Under the pieces are notes generated by a model, which was given only the letters and a program-made list of their open reading frames with translations, was not told the DNA's origin and did not search any database. From contig OZ241749.1 of the NCBI GenBank assembly GCA_965200945.1, positions 2,356,001 to 2,420,000 on the forward strand: a stretch of DNA of 64,000 bases, read 5' to 3'. The DNA is from JADCRZ01 sp965200945 (GTDB taxonomy: Bacteria > Bacteroidota > Bacteroidia > Chitinophagales > Chitinophagaceae). Shown here piece after piece: positions 8,287-16,683 of this stretch. Position 1 is the first letter of the stretch, and each line of letters opens with the position of its first letter. Position numbers and translations under genes: made by a program.

Positions 8287-9537
8287 TTAATTTCTAAGCG
8301 AAAACACGCTCAACTGCCGGATATTATCAACATCTGTATAATCATACTGATAGAGCCCGTCTTGTGCCACCACCATTGCATGCTTGTTGGCAGCGATCAC
8401 ATCGTAGGGGTTTGCACTTTTTATCTGCTGCAGTTGTTTGAGGTTGGAAGGATCAGCCGCGTTGAAGACTTTTACCCCGTCGCTGCCATCGCAGATGAAT
8501 AGCAGGTCGCCATCTTTGCACAGGCCGGTGGGTTTGGTAAGAGCATAGGTTTTCACAAGCAGGGGCTTCATGATATCCTGTACATTGATTATGTTGAGCT
8601 CGTTGCTGACCCCGCCGCAGCTGGTGCCGGCATGCAGCGTTACATAAGCAAAATTGCCATCCGTAACCACCGGGTCACAGGCACGCCCATGCGAAAACTG
8701 TCCCAGAGAAACAGGATGCACCGGATCGCTGATATTGTACATGTACATGCCGATCGAAGAGCCGAGGAACAGCTTGTCCTGAAACGGATAGATGGTCTGC
8801 AGGTCAAAACCTGCATATACGTTGCCGGCCTTTACAGGACTGGCGCTGTTGTTTACATTGATGATGCCCACAGAGTGCGATTCGGTGATGGCATACAGGT
8901 AATTGTTCGTGAGCACCATTGCAGCCATGGAACCGGCGGTTCCAGTTGCGGTGGGCGCTTTGGTATCAGCCATCACGGAAACGGCACAGTTTGCGCAGTT
9001 GGAGTACATGATCCCCGGCTGGTTGTTTTCCTCTACGGTGGTATCTTTCGTGATCCATCCGGTGGCTACCATGTTGCTATCCAGAAAGTACCCGTTCACG
9101 GCACGGCGGGAAGTAAAAAAGTTATATACGATCTTGCTCACTGAAACCTTGTGCAGATCGGAGAGATCGAGTGCCAGCAGGCTTGCGTACATGTCGGCAT
9201 ACAGGATGTTGTCTTTCACCGCCATGTCGCGGTTGCCGGGTATGCGCAGGAAAGCGGTTTGCACCGGATGGGAAGGATCTCCGTTGTCGATGACGTGGAT
9301 GCCTTTGTCGACTTCGTTGAGATAGATGTACCTGCCTTTGATGTAAATTTTACCCGCCGTACCGATGGGTTCGGATGCCTGGCCGTTGATATCGGCAAGC
9401 ACAGCGGAGGTGGTTTTGAGAATGGGACGCGTGAGTGTATACGTTCTGGTGGTGGTATCTTTAAAACACCCCACGAAAGCCACGACACAGACACACAAAA
9501 GAACAGAGAATAACAGGAGTCCTGATAGATTTTTCAT
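8287..9537 (-). CDS. LVIVD repeat-containing lipoprotein
   Basis: Predicted surface or periplasmic lipoprotein of 416 residues. The signal peptide ends at a lipobox, VVAFVGC, with the acylated cysteine about residue 25; the start at 9537 is chosen because it directly precedes this signal. The body consists of beta-propeller-like LVIVD repeats, for example IYIKGRYIYLNEVDKG followed by IHVIDNGDPSHPV, NYLYAITESHSVGIINV, and LLFICDGSDGVKVFN. Such proteins are common in Bacteroidota; their function is not established, and adhesion or glycan binding is only guessed. Divergent from the DUF6526 gene; convergent neighbour upstream is a broken acyltransferase. Confidence 0.85.
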   Translation of the reverse strand: MKNLSGLLLFSVLLCVCVVAFVGCFKDTTTRTYTLTRPILKTTSAVLADINGQASEPIGTAGKIYIKGRYIYLNEVDKGIHVIDNGDPSHPVQTAFLRIPGNRDMAVKDNILYADMYASLLALDLSDLHKVSVSKIVYNFFTSRRAVNGYFLDSNMVATGWITKDTTVEENNQPGIMYSNCANCAVSVMADTKAPTATGTAGSMAAMVLTNNYLYAITESHSVGIINVNNSASPVKAGNVYAGFDLQTIYPFQDKLFLGSSIGMYMYNISDPVHPVSLGQFSHGRACDPVVTDGNFAYVTLHAGTSCGGVSNELNIINVQDIMKPLLVKTYALTKPTGLCKDGDLLFICDGSDGVKVFNAADPSNLKQLQQIKSANPYDVIAANKHAMVVAQDGLYQYDYTDVDNIRQLSVFSLRN

Positions 9538-9675
9538 GCCGGCAAATTTTAAAGGCTGACAAACACCTGCATATTTCCGTTGCACCTCCCGTATCTTTTT
9601 CTGTTTGACCGGCCTGAAACGGCTGGTACGCTTTATGCACCAGGTATGTTCTACTTATCTATTATACTCCAAGGC

Positions 9676-10113
9676 ATGAAAAAACAGCAATACGAAAACC
9701 ACATCAAGTTTTACCCGCTTCATCATTTTGTTTTTTACCCGGTACTGCTCGTGCTCATCATCGGGTCGGTCGTTGGGGCTTACCGGTATCCTGAACGAAG
9801 CTTCGAATACAAGGCGCTTGTGCTCATCTTTGTGCTGATCACGTGGCTGTCGCTGATGCTGCGCCAGCACTATGCCCTTATCGGACAGAACCGCACCGTA
9901 CGGCTGGAGATGCGGCTGCGTTATTTCCAGCTAACCCAGCAGCGGTTCGAACCGCTGGAGCAGCAACTCTCTTTCGGCCAGCTGGCAGCGCTCCGTTTTG
10001 CGCCCGACGATGAACTGCTTCCCCTTATCTCCCGTGCACTGGCTGAACACCTCTCCCCCACCGACATTAAAAAATCAATCACGAACTGGCTGCCCGATGA
10101 TATGCGTGTATAA
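9676..10113 (+). CDS. DUF6526 family membrane protein
   Basis: A 145-residue protein starting MKKQQYENHIKFYPLHHF, with two membrane helices (about residues 18-40 and 48-68) and a cytoplasmic C-terminal domain containing VRLEMRLRYFQLTQQRFEP. This pattern matches the small DUF6526 family of Bacteroidota as I remember it; no function is known. The frame extends 32 codons upstream but the ATG at 9676 begins at the conserved segment. It shares a 138-base divergent region with the LVIVD lipoprotein and converges with the DUF1223 gene. Confidence 0.7.
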   Translation: MKKQQYENHIKFYPLHHFVFYPVLLVLIIGSVVGAYRYPERSFEYKALVLIFVLITWLSLMLRQHYALIGQNRTVRLEMRLRYFQLTQQRFEPLEQQLSFGQLAALRFAPDDELLPLISRALAEHLSPTDIKKSITNWLPDDMRV

Positions 10114-10134
10114 CGGGAAAGATCAGTTTATGGA

Positions 10135-10893
10135 TCACGGGTTCAGGCTGCCGGCGGTAAGCACCTCCCCGGTGTTCCTGTTCTTCACAAAACAAAACAT
10201 TTCCCAGTTCCCGGCCTCCAGGTCTTTGGGAAAGCGGATCGCATACTCACCCGAAAGCTTGCCCACCGGAAGCTCCCTGCGGTCGCGCACTACGTTAGTG
10301 TGCGACATGGTCCGGCCATAGTTCTCCCCTGCCCGGATCGCCACCACCGCCTTTTTCTGTACAAGTATGAACGTCAGTATGGCTGCCGTATCTGCATTGC
10401 TGACCTTATAGCTGAAGTTGTGCAGATCGCCGCTGCCGGTTGTCTGTGTGATTGCAAGCTTCACTTTCTCCTGCGTCTTCAGAAGGCTATTGATGGCATT
10501 CCGCAGCTTCAGCTCGTTCGAACCTACAAATTCGGTCTGTCCGTTCACCACCATCTGCGGCGTGTATATGGTATTTAGTTTAAACTGTTTGGCATAGCGC
10601 GACTGCAGGGCGGAATAGTCCTGGTTGCTGAAGCGGTCTTTCCACCCGAGCCGGTCCCAGTAATCCACATGGTAACTGGCAATGTAAACCCGCCGGTCGC
10701 GGTTTTCCGCGCTGATCTTTTCGACCAGCTGGTCGGCGGAAGGGCAGCTGGAACAGCCTTCCGAAGTGAACAATTCTATAAACACAAATCCGGGTTCATC
10801 CGGTCCGTTCTTTTTTGCGTCCGCTTTGTAAGCGCTGATGGCTGCAGTAACAGCCAGGAGAACAAGGAGCCGGGAAATCCATTTCAGTTTCAT
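10135..10893 (-). CDS. DUF1223 domain-containing secreted protein (thioredoxin-like)
   Basis: A 252-residue exported protein with a signal peptide at about 1-22 and a thioredoxin-like domain. The segment VFIELFTSEGCSSCPSADQL carries a CxxC pair at C47 and C50, and YIASYHVDYWDRLGWKDRF and YTPQMVVNGQTEFVGS are the hallmarks of DUF1223. The fold suggests a periplasmic thiol or redox role, but no reaction is known for the family. It follows the DUF3857-transglutaminase gene by 27 bases on the same strand and is probably co-transcribed with it. The start at 10893 is preferred to one nine codons upstream because it heads the signal peptide. Confidence 0.87.
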   Translation of the reverse strand: MKLKWISRLLVLLAVTAAISAYKADAKKNGPDEPGFVFIELFTSEGCSSCPSADQLVEKISAENRDRRVYIASYHVDYWDRLGWKDRFSNQDYSALQSRYAKQFKLNTIYTPQMVVNGQTEFVGSNELKLRNAINSLLKTQEKVKLAITQTTGSGDLHNFSYKVSNADTAAILTFILVQKKAVVAIRAGENYGRTMSHTNVVRDRRELPVGKLSGEYAIRFPKDLEAGNWEMFCFVKNRNTGEVLTAGSLNP

Positions 10894-10920
10894 ACCAGAA
10901 AGATACAACATGCGGCCCAC

Positions 10921-13446
10921 TTACCGGTCGCGGGTGAAAGTATAACGCACCCGTTCGGAACGGATGACGTATGTACCCCAGATGGCGGCGTAGAGCACGC
11001 CCTGCACAAGCCTCGGAACAATTTTCAGCAACATGGGGTGGCTTAGTTCCTTCGGTGGCACGAGGCCGTCTAAAAATGTCATCAGCAGGGTGCCACCGAT
11101 CATAATGCCAAGATACCAGAGGAAAAGCTGCGGAAAGATATCGCGGCGGTTCGCGTACCAGTAAAGCAGGGCAATAATGCTGCACAACTGGATCACAACA
11201 AGGGTCAACTCCACGAGCTGGAGCACCTGCATCCGCCTTCCGCCTGTTTCCTGCAGCGTCGCCCACAGGTCTTTACTGAAATAATTGAAAGAGAACAAGG
11301 AACCGAACTGGATCAGCGCACTGAGCAGCAGCCCGACGCCCAATACGATCACCCATCCGCCAAGGGCCAGCTGGTCCTCCTGTGCAACCGGCCGGTTGAT
11401 GGTGTATTTATCGAAATGCCTTAACAGCAGGATTATCCCGGCGGCCAGCAACAGGGCATACACAGCGACTCCCCATTCGATGTTTATTTCACGGCCAGCA
11501 TAAGCACTGGTTTCTGAGAGCCGGTCGCCTGAATTGTGGTACAGGTCAAAATCGATCACCTCCATCATCCCTTTGTAGTCTTTCTTATACTGCTTCACGT
11601 CTGCCGGAGCGATGTGGTCCCTGAAAGACTTCCAGTAATATCGCACCACAATGCGGCTGCCGGTAAGTTCGGGAACGAAGTCGAACTGGTAAGAATCGTT
11701 CTTTACATGCGTTTCCTCGAAGCCAATGTTCCAGGCGTCGGGCATATCGATCACCATCCGGTAGCGGATGCTTGCCGGAAAAGAGAGGGCCAGCGGGGCC
11801 CCGGTTGCGGCAGCCGACGGATTGGGCAACTCCTCATAGATCGGTTTGGCAAATACTTCAAACGACTCCCGGCCTTTCCGGCCTAACTGGAAGATTTGCG
11901 GAATCAGGTAAGATTCGTTGACCGTGATCTCGTTTTTGATGCTGTCGTCCTTCGTTTCTACAGGCGACGCGTGTTTGATGCCTTCATATGTTTTTGAATA
12001 ATATTGCAGGTAATCATCTTCCAGTTCGGTGGCACTGTAACCTGACAGTGAGCTGCGGAGCCCGTCTGCACTGCCACCTAAACAGGTGGTTTCTACTTTC
12101 AGGCGGCTGCTGTCATCATATTTTACGTCGAGCTTCGCTTCGATGCTGGTGGCGTTCAGAAAACCCGGTTCCACCGGTTCCAGCTTGTCTTCTCCCGGTT
12201 TGATGATCAGCGCATAACCATAGGCGGGAATGTACAGGTTCACCAGTTCGCCCCGCTGGCCCGCGTCGGTGGCATCCACATAGAGATAATTCTTTCCACG
12301 CTCAATGGCAACAATGGCATGATCGAACTCACCGGCCGAGGGGGCGGCTTCGGCAAGCTTGCTTCTCACGGAGGTATTGACAAGGGCGATATAAGCCGGG
12401 ATGCCCTGCTGCTGAAGGATCATGGTAAGCAGCAGCGCCTTGTCTTTACAATCGCCGAAGCGTTGCTTGTATACATCTGAAGGCGCATGGGGCTGATGGG
12501 TGTAGGTGCCGATCTCCAGCCCCTGGTACCGAACCTGGTCCTGCACAAAACGGATGGCCTCGGTGGCGAACAGGTCTTTGTCGCCATGCGCAGCCGCCAG
12601 CCATTTGTCGGTCTTTTCCTTCAGTACGGACGGCAACGGATACTGGTAATTGTGAAACGTTTCCAGTCCCCAGTTCACCACCTGCTGCCAGCTGTCGAAT
12701 TCGGAGATCGACACATAAGGATCATCGTCGTACCAGGAAGGGGTATTGTCGGCCGATTGATAACTCTTCAGCACAGGGTTGCTCCACTGGTATACTACAA
12801 GGCCGTTTTGGGAGAGCTGCTGCGGCAGGGCCGCCTTGTTGAAGGCACGGAGCACGACTTTCCGGCCGGCCGGTACCAGCAGGGTTTCAAAATAATTGCA
12901 GACGGCGGTAGAATGGCTGAAATAGAGCTTGTCGCTGTATTTGTTGGCGAAAACCGGATTGAACCCAATGAGGGAATAGGCCACTTCTATCCGGTCGCCC
13001 TTTTGCACGTCCTTGAGCAGTATGTAAGCCCGTTTCAATCCGTTGTACAGAAAATCTTCCGCCTCATTATCTTCCTGCACCACCTTGATCTGACGCTTGT
13101 CGAGCTGGTTAATCGCTGTGCCATTGCGAATCAGCTGAACTCTATGGAAGACCACCTCCTGAAACTCGGGGGAGAAAGTAACGGAAATTTCCGATTCGTT
13201 CTGAACACCCGTTTCGTTCACCACCTGCCTGATCACATGTGTGTAATCAGTCTGGGCGGCAAGATTAACCTGGTGATCGAGAAATTGGACATAGTAGCCG
13301 TTGCTGATCTCTTTTGCGGCCGGCTTGCGCGTGGGATCAGCAGAGACCTTATAAAGCCAGGCAGGCTCCGGCCCGATACGGACTTTCTCCGATGCCAGGC
13401 CGGAATGGCAGAAGAACAGTATGGCAATCAATCCCAATATGCGCAT
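10921..13446 (-). CDS. DUF3857 / transglutaminase-like protein with C-terminal DUF2569 membrane domain
   Basis: An 841-residue envelope protein: signal peptide (1-18), DUF3857 beta-sandwich (about 50-220), transglutaminase-like domain (about 260-400) with a complete triad C333 in FGDCKDKALLL, H376 in EFDHAIVAI and D391 in YVDATD, a further DUF3858-like beta region, then about four membrane helices from residue 640 resembling DUF2569 (QLALGGWVIVLGVGLLLSAL). The triad means a cysteine-protease or transamidase activity is possible; no substrate is known. Such proteins are abundant in Bacteroidota, but the attached DUF2569-like membrane part is less usual. It leads a two-gene unit with DUF1223. 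Confidence 0.87.
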   Translation of the reverse strand: MRILGLIAILFFCHSGLASEKVRIGPEPAWLYKVSADPTRKPAAKEISNGYYVQFLDHQVNLAAQTDYTHVIRQVVNETGVQNESEISVTFSPEFQEVVFHRVQLIRNGTAINQLDKRQIKVVQEDNEAEDFLYNGLKRAYILLKDVQKGDRIEVAYSLIGFNPVFANKYSDKLYFSHSTAVCNYFETLLVPAGRKVVLRAFNKAALPQQLSQNGLVVYQWSNPVLKSYQSADNTPSWYDDDPYVSISEFDSWQQVVNWGLETFHNYQYPLPSVLKEKTDKWLAAAHGDKDLFATEAIRFVQDQVRYQGLEIGTYTHQPHAPSDVYKQRFGDCKDKALLLTMILQQQGIPAYIALVNTSVRSKLAEAAPSAGEFDHAIVAIERGKNYLYVDATDAGQRGELVNLYIPAYGYALIIKPGEDKLEPVEPGFLNATSIEAKLDVKYDDSSRLKVETTCLGGSADGLRSSLSGYSATELEDDYLQYYSKTYEGIKHASPVETKDDSIKNEITVNESYLIPQIFQLGRKGRESFEVFAKPIYEELPNPSAAATGAPLALSFPASIRYRMVIDMPDAWNIGFEETHVKNDSYQFDFVPELTGSRIVVRYYWKSFRDHIAPADVKQYKKDYKGMMEVIDFDLYHNSGDRLSETSAYAGREINIEWGVAVYALLLAAGIILLLRHFDKYTINRPVAQEDQLALGGWVIVLGVGLLLSALIQFGSLFSFNYFSKDLWATLQETGGRRMQVLQLVELTLVVIQLCSIIALLYWYANRRDIFPQLFLWYLGIMIGGTLLMTFLDGLVPPKELSHPMLLKIVPRLVQGVLYAAIWGTYVIRSERVRYTFTRDR

Positions 13447-13464
13447 GGAAACGGGGTCGTACGT

Positions 13465-13986
13465 TTAATCTTTGATGAAAAGTGCCCGCAGCTCGCCTGC
13501 GTCGGACGGGTTCATTTTGCCGCCCAAGATAAGACGGACCTGGCGTCTGCGCAAGGCTCCGTCGAACAAAATTTGCTCTTCATCGGTTTCCGCCACCAGC
13601 TGGGGCACACTGCGCGGTTTGCCGTCGGCGTCGAGGGCCACAAAAGTGAAATAGGCTTCATTGCTTTTATACTTCAGTTGCTGCAGCGTGTCTTCTCCCC
13701 ATACCTGGATATAAACTTCCATGGAGGAAGTGAAAGCCCTTGATACCCGGGCCTCTATGTGCACGGCATTGCCGAGTTTGATGGGAGATTGAAAAGAGAG
13801 ATTGTCGACGGAGGCGGTCACCACCGGGAAACCGCAATGCTTCATGGCCGAGAGGGCCGCGGCAATATCCATCCAGTACATGAGCCGGCCGCCCATCAGG
13901 TTGCCGAACGTGTTTGTATCATTGGGCAGCACAAGTTCCGTCATCGCCACATAAGAGTCCCGGGCAGTTTTGGTTTTCAGTTCCAT
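13465..13986 (-). CDS. Acyl-CoA thioesterase (hotdog fold, YciA/ACOT type)
   Basis: Hydrolyses acyl-CoA thioesters. The 173-residue protein starts MELKTKTARDSYVAMTELVL; the hotdog helix segment NTFGNLMGGRLMYWMDIAAA carries the conserved Asn/Gly-Gly and Asp of the acyl-CoA hydrolase family, and VVTASVDNLSFQSPIKLGN is the matching strand region. The C-terminal 50 residues are charged. The upstream 19-codon extension is rejected since MELK begins the conserved region. It stops 18 bases before the DUF3857 gene start and may head that transcription unit. Chain-length preference cannot be read. Confidence 0.88.
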   Translation of the reverse strand: MELKTKTARDSYVAMTELVLPNDTNTFGNLMGGRLMYWMDIAAALSAMKHCGFPVVTASVDNLSFQSPIKLGNAVHIEARVSRAFTSSMEVYIQVWGEDTLQQLKYKSNEAYFTFVALDADGKPRSVPQLVAETDEEQILFDGALRRRQVRLILGGKMNPSDAGELRALFIKD

Positions 13987-14050
13987 CCGCAAATATACTG
14001 TGCGGTGGGTTGTAACAACGAGTGAAAACACCTGCCCTGCCAACCGGTAA

Positions 14051-14083
14051 ACAAAAATCCTGCAGACAATCGTCTGCAGGATT
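14051..14083 (-). terminator. Hairpin with T-run on the minus strand
   Basis: Perfect 12-base stem, AATCCTGCAGAC (14056-14067) and GTCTGCAGGATT (14072-14083), loop of four. On the minus strand it is followed by a T-run (complement of 14053-14057), so it would stop transcripts entering the thioesterase gene from upstream. Confidence 0.65.
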
Positions 14084-14314
14084 ACATGTATGAAAAAGTA
14101 AAATATTTTTGGCAGATAAGAAAAACTTATTAGTTTTAGTCCGTCATGGGAAGCAATGCCGGACCCGTGCCGGCAACCAAAATAAACTGATTTAGAACCA
14201 ATGAATAGATCTGCTTATTTCCTTCCTGAATACTCGTAATTCTGACCCCTGTTTTACCTCTCCGGGTATGACTCAGTGATCTGGCCATCAACTGTGAAAT
14301 ATCTACATAAGATT

Positions 14315-14350
14315 GCAAAAAGCCCTCCCTTCAGGTTGAGGGCTTTTTGC
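14315..14350 (-). terminator. Intrinsic terminator of the small hypothetical gene
   Basis: Perfect 13-base stem, GCAAAAAGCCCTC (14315-14327) and GAGGGCTTTTTGC (14338-14350), loop of ten. It lies 37 bases past the stop of the minus-strand gene at 14388-14612. The A/T runs on both sides could make it bidirectional. Confidence 0.8.
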
Positions 14351-14387
14351 ATTGCCCAAGCCCCCGGAGCGAGTACGCCGAACCGAT

Positions 14388-14612
14388 CTATTTGCGGACG
14401 AGTTCGAGGTCGATCTGTTTTCCGATCTGATCGGCATGGTGCTGGGTAAAGGTTCCTTCAGCGATCCAATGGCCGTTCTGCCGGCGCAGGTTGAACGACT
14501 TGTGGGTCTTCTGCACTGATTCAGCCTGGTATTCATCCTGACTGATCTGATTGATCCTGTAAAACACTGGATAATTGTAGGAGAATGCGGTTGTTTCGAA
14601 AAGAAATTTCAT
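14388..14612 (-). CDS. Small hypothetical protein
   Basis: A 74-residue frame starting MKFLFETTAFSYNYPVFYRI. I do not recognise a family. It contains an N-terminal aromatic-rich part, a basic middle (KTHKSFNLRRQNGHW) and an acidic/Lys C-terminus, with no signal peptide or membrane segment. Support for it being real: it is bracketed by a strong terminator 37 bases after its stop and by two palindromic sites 60-110 bases before its start, and its composition is protein-like. Function unknown. Confidence 0.6.
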   Translation of the reverse strand: MKFLFETTAFSYNYPVFYRINQISQDEYQAESVQKTHKSFNLRRQNGHWIAEGTFTQHHADQIGKQIDLELVRK

Positions 14613-14674
14613 AATGCAAAAGTTGTCATTCTTTTCAATTCCATCAAGTGTGATAGTACCTGATTATAAAATTG

Positions 14675-14720
14675 CGGAAAACACTATTTCCGTATCGTAA
14701 AGGTTTGCACCTACGCGTAG
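14675..14720 (-). promoter_or_regulatory. Two palindromes upstream of the small hypothetical gene
   Basis: CTACGCGTAG at 14711-14720 is a perfect 10-base palindrome, and CGGAAA (14675-14680) with TTTCCG (14687-14692) is an inverted repeat with a six-base gap. Both lie upstream of the minus-strand gene starting at 14612, in the right place for operators. The symmetry is seen; a regulator (for instance a LuxR-type response regulator) is only guessed. Confidence 0.4.
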
Positions 14721-14892
14721 TTGCCCGTACCGGCAACGGCCTTTTTACGCAGGTCTGATTGATTTTCAGCCCTTACAACCTACGAAATCTTTCATACTTC
14801 ATTGCCGCCGTTCTGCCCTTTTCAGTTTTTTTAGCGGTAACCCTCTTACATTTTTGCAGGGGTTTTCCATTCGCCACCCCAACCACCAGTTT

Positions 14893-16200
14893 ATGAGAAA
14901 CTGCTCCCTGCTTATATTTCTGGTACAGGTGTTTACTTCATACTCTGCTGCCCTGGCCCAGCAGCCGCCCGGTTCCGCGTTACAGCCGTTGTCCTTGACG
15001 CCCATGACAACCCTGTGGGAAGGCGCCACTGTTTCTTTGCTTTTCTTGCGCGTTTCCCCGATCGTGGAAACGGTGTTGACCCCAAAAGAAGGCACTTTCA
15101 GCTTTGCGGCGGTCACCTCAGGCCGATACCTGCTCACCATCAGTTTTGCAGGTTTCCGCCCGTACAGGTCGGATGGACTGAACATCTCAACAGACAGTTC
15201 AACACTCCGCCTGAACCCGATCTGGCTGAGTCCGGAAAACGGCAGCCTGCAACAGGTTACCGTTACCGCAAAAAGACCGATGATCGAAATCAAGCCCGAC
15301 CGAACAGTTGTAAAAGTAGAAGCCTCCGTTACAAATACCGGCGCCACGGCCCTTGAAGTGCTGGAAAAATTACCGGGCGTTGCCGTCGACAAGGAGGGCC
15401 GGATCAGCCTGAAAGGAAAACAGGGCGTGACGATGATGATCGACGGAAAACCGGGCTATCTGTCCGGCACAGACCTTACCAACCTGCTCAGCACCATGAG
15501 CGCCAATCAGCTCGACCAGATCGAGATCATGCCCAATCCGGCTTCAAAGTACGATGCGGCAGGCAATTCGGATGTCATCAACATCAAGATGATGAAGAAC
15601 CGATCCACGGATTTCAACGGCAGCATATCACTCGCCTACGGACAGGGCCGGTACTTCGAGACCAACAACAGCGTAAACCTCAACTACCGGAATAAAACAT
15701 ACAATCTGTTCCTCAACTACAGCACCAACACCGGCAAGGGTTTCAACGACCTTCACATCATGCGCAGCTATACAGGCGCAGATGGCAAGACGCCCCTGGC
15801 CTTCTTCGACCAGCCCCTACCTGACGAACAGCGGCAGGAACAACAACCTCAAAGCGGGCATCGATTATCTCCTGTCCGCGAAAACAACGCTGGGCTTCGT
15901 CTCCACCGGTTTTATCTCTCCCCGCATGACACATAATGCCAGCACCGGTTATCTGCAGAATGCGGACAGGAATACTGATTCGGTGGTGTCGACAGTGAGC
16001 ACGCAGGACAGCCGCTGGACGAACGGCACCCTGAACCTGAACTTCCTGCACCAGTTCGATTTGACACATGGGCTGACGGCGAATGCAGATTATATAGGGT
16101 TCCGGAACCGGGACAAACAGTTGTAAGTGAACCGCGGTTACGATTCCTCCCATGCGCCCACCGGGATCGAGCAGCTGAACGCCATCCTGCCCTTGGACAT
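14893..16200 (+). pseudogene. Broken outer-membrane beta-barrel (plug plus OMP barrel) gene
   Basis: Decayed paralogue of the intact gene at 40267-42720. Recognisable parts are a signal peptide (MRNCSLLIFLVQVFTSYSAA), a carboxypeptidase-regulatory-like domain, and the plug region (ALEVLEKLPGVAVDKEG, MMIDGKPGYLSGTDL). Lesions seen: near 14971-14976 the frame leaves the expected reading (RVTAVVLDAHDNPV is in another frame); an extra G in the run at 15017-15019 restores it (EGATVSLL); a one-base shift near 15815-15825, after which homology continues as NNNLKAGIDYLLSAKTTLGF; a TAA at 16124-16126; and loss of all homology after about 16200. Some 450 C-terminal residues are missing. It cannot make a working barrel. 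Confidence 0.88.
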
Positions 16201-16404
16201 CAGCGGAACCTGTATGGAATTGCCAGAGGCTTTCAGTTACACCGTCGCGCTGCATAGGATTTTATGTATTTGCCTGAAATTACTGTGGCCGCCACGTTGC
16301 AGAACTTGCTTCAACCTGTGGGTGATGCCAGGCCTGTTTGCCGAAGCCGGCGGATCTGTTTGAAAGGATTTCAGAAATTGATTTTGCGGAAAAAATTAAA
16401 GTCT

Positions 16405-16412
16405 TAATTTTG
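16405..16412 (+). promoter_or_regulatory. Candidate -7 element of tRNA-Gln
   Basis: TAATTTTG matches TAnnTTTG and lies nine bases before the tRNA 5' end, giving a very short leader as is usual for tRNA genes. Confidence 0.5.
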
Positions 16413-16421
16413 CTCTCTCAT

Positions 16422-16492
16422 TGCCTGATAGTATAACGGTAGTATGTCAGATTCTGGATCTGAAGGTCTAGGTTCGAAACCTGGTCGGGCAA
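16422..16492 (+). tRNA. tRNA-Gln (anticodon CUG)
   Basis: The 71-base segment folds as a tRNA: acceptor TGCCTGA (16422-16428) with TCGGGCA (16485-16491), anticodon stem TCAGA/TCTGA (16447-16451, 16459-16463) around the loop TTCTGGA with anticodon CTG at 16454-16456, and a T arm CTAGG-TTCGAAA-CCTGG. The discriminator is A; CCA is not encoded. CUG reads CAG, glutamine. Confidence 0.93.
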
Positions 16493-16683
16493 CAATTTCT
16501 CTCTTGAATCCTTCTAGTTTCTTTCTATTTCAGTGAAGATTTCTTCCTGAAATTTTCGATTTCCTTCAACAAAATTGCATCTTTACATCAATTGCCCGTA
16601 CACAACAGATTGCTGTGCCTGGAATTGGAATGTGACGCTGTTTGCGGCTGGATGTACGGCTCGATCCTGTTACTCATCGCGTC

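Larger units (their letters stand above)
13987..14387. other. Intergenic segment with two strong hairpins, no supported gene
   Basis: No convincing coding region was found. The segment contains two stable hairpins (14056-14083 and 14315-14350, listed separately). A 60-codon minus-strand frame at 14136-14318 exists but begins inside the second hairpin and resembles nothing I know. Confidence 0.6.

Noticed and set aside
12487..13743. 418-codon plus-strand frame across the DUF3857 and thioesterase genes
   Set aside because: Crosses two real minus-strand genes and has no domain.
14136..14318. 60-codon minus-strand frame between two terminators
   Set aside because: Starts within a terminator stem and has no family or regulatory support.
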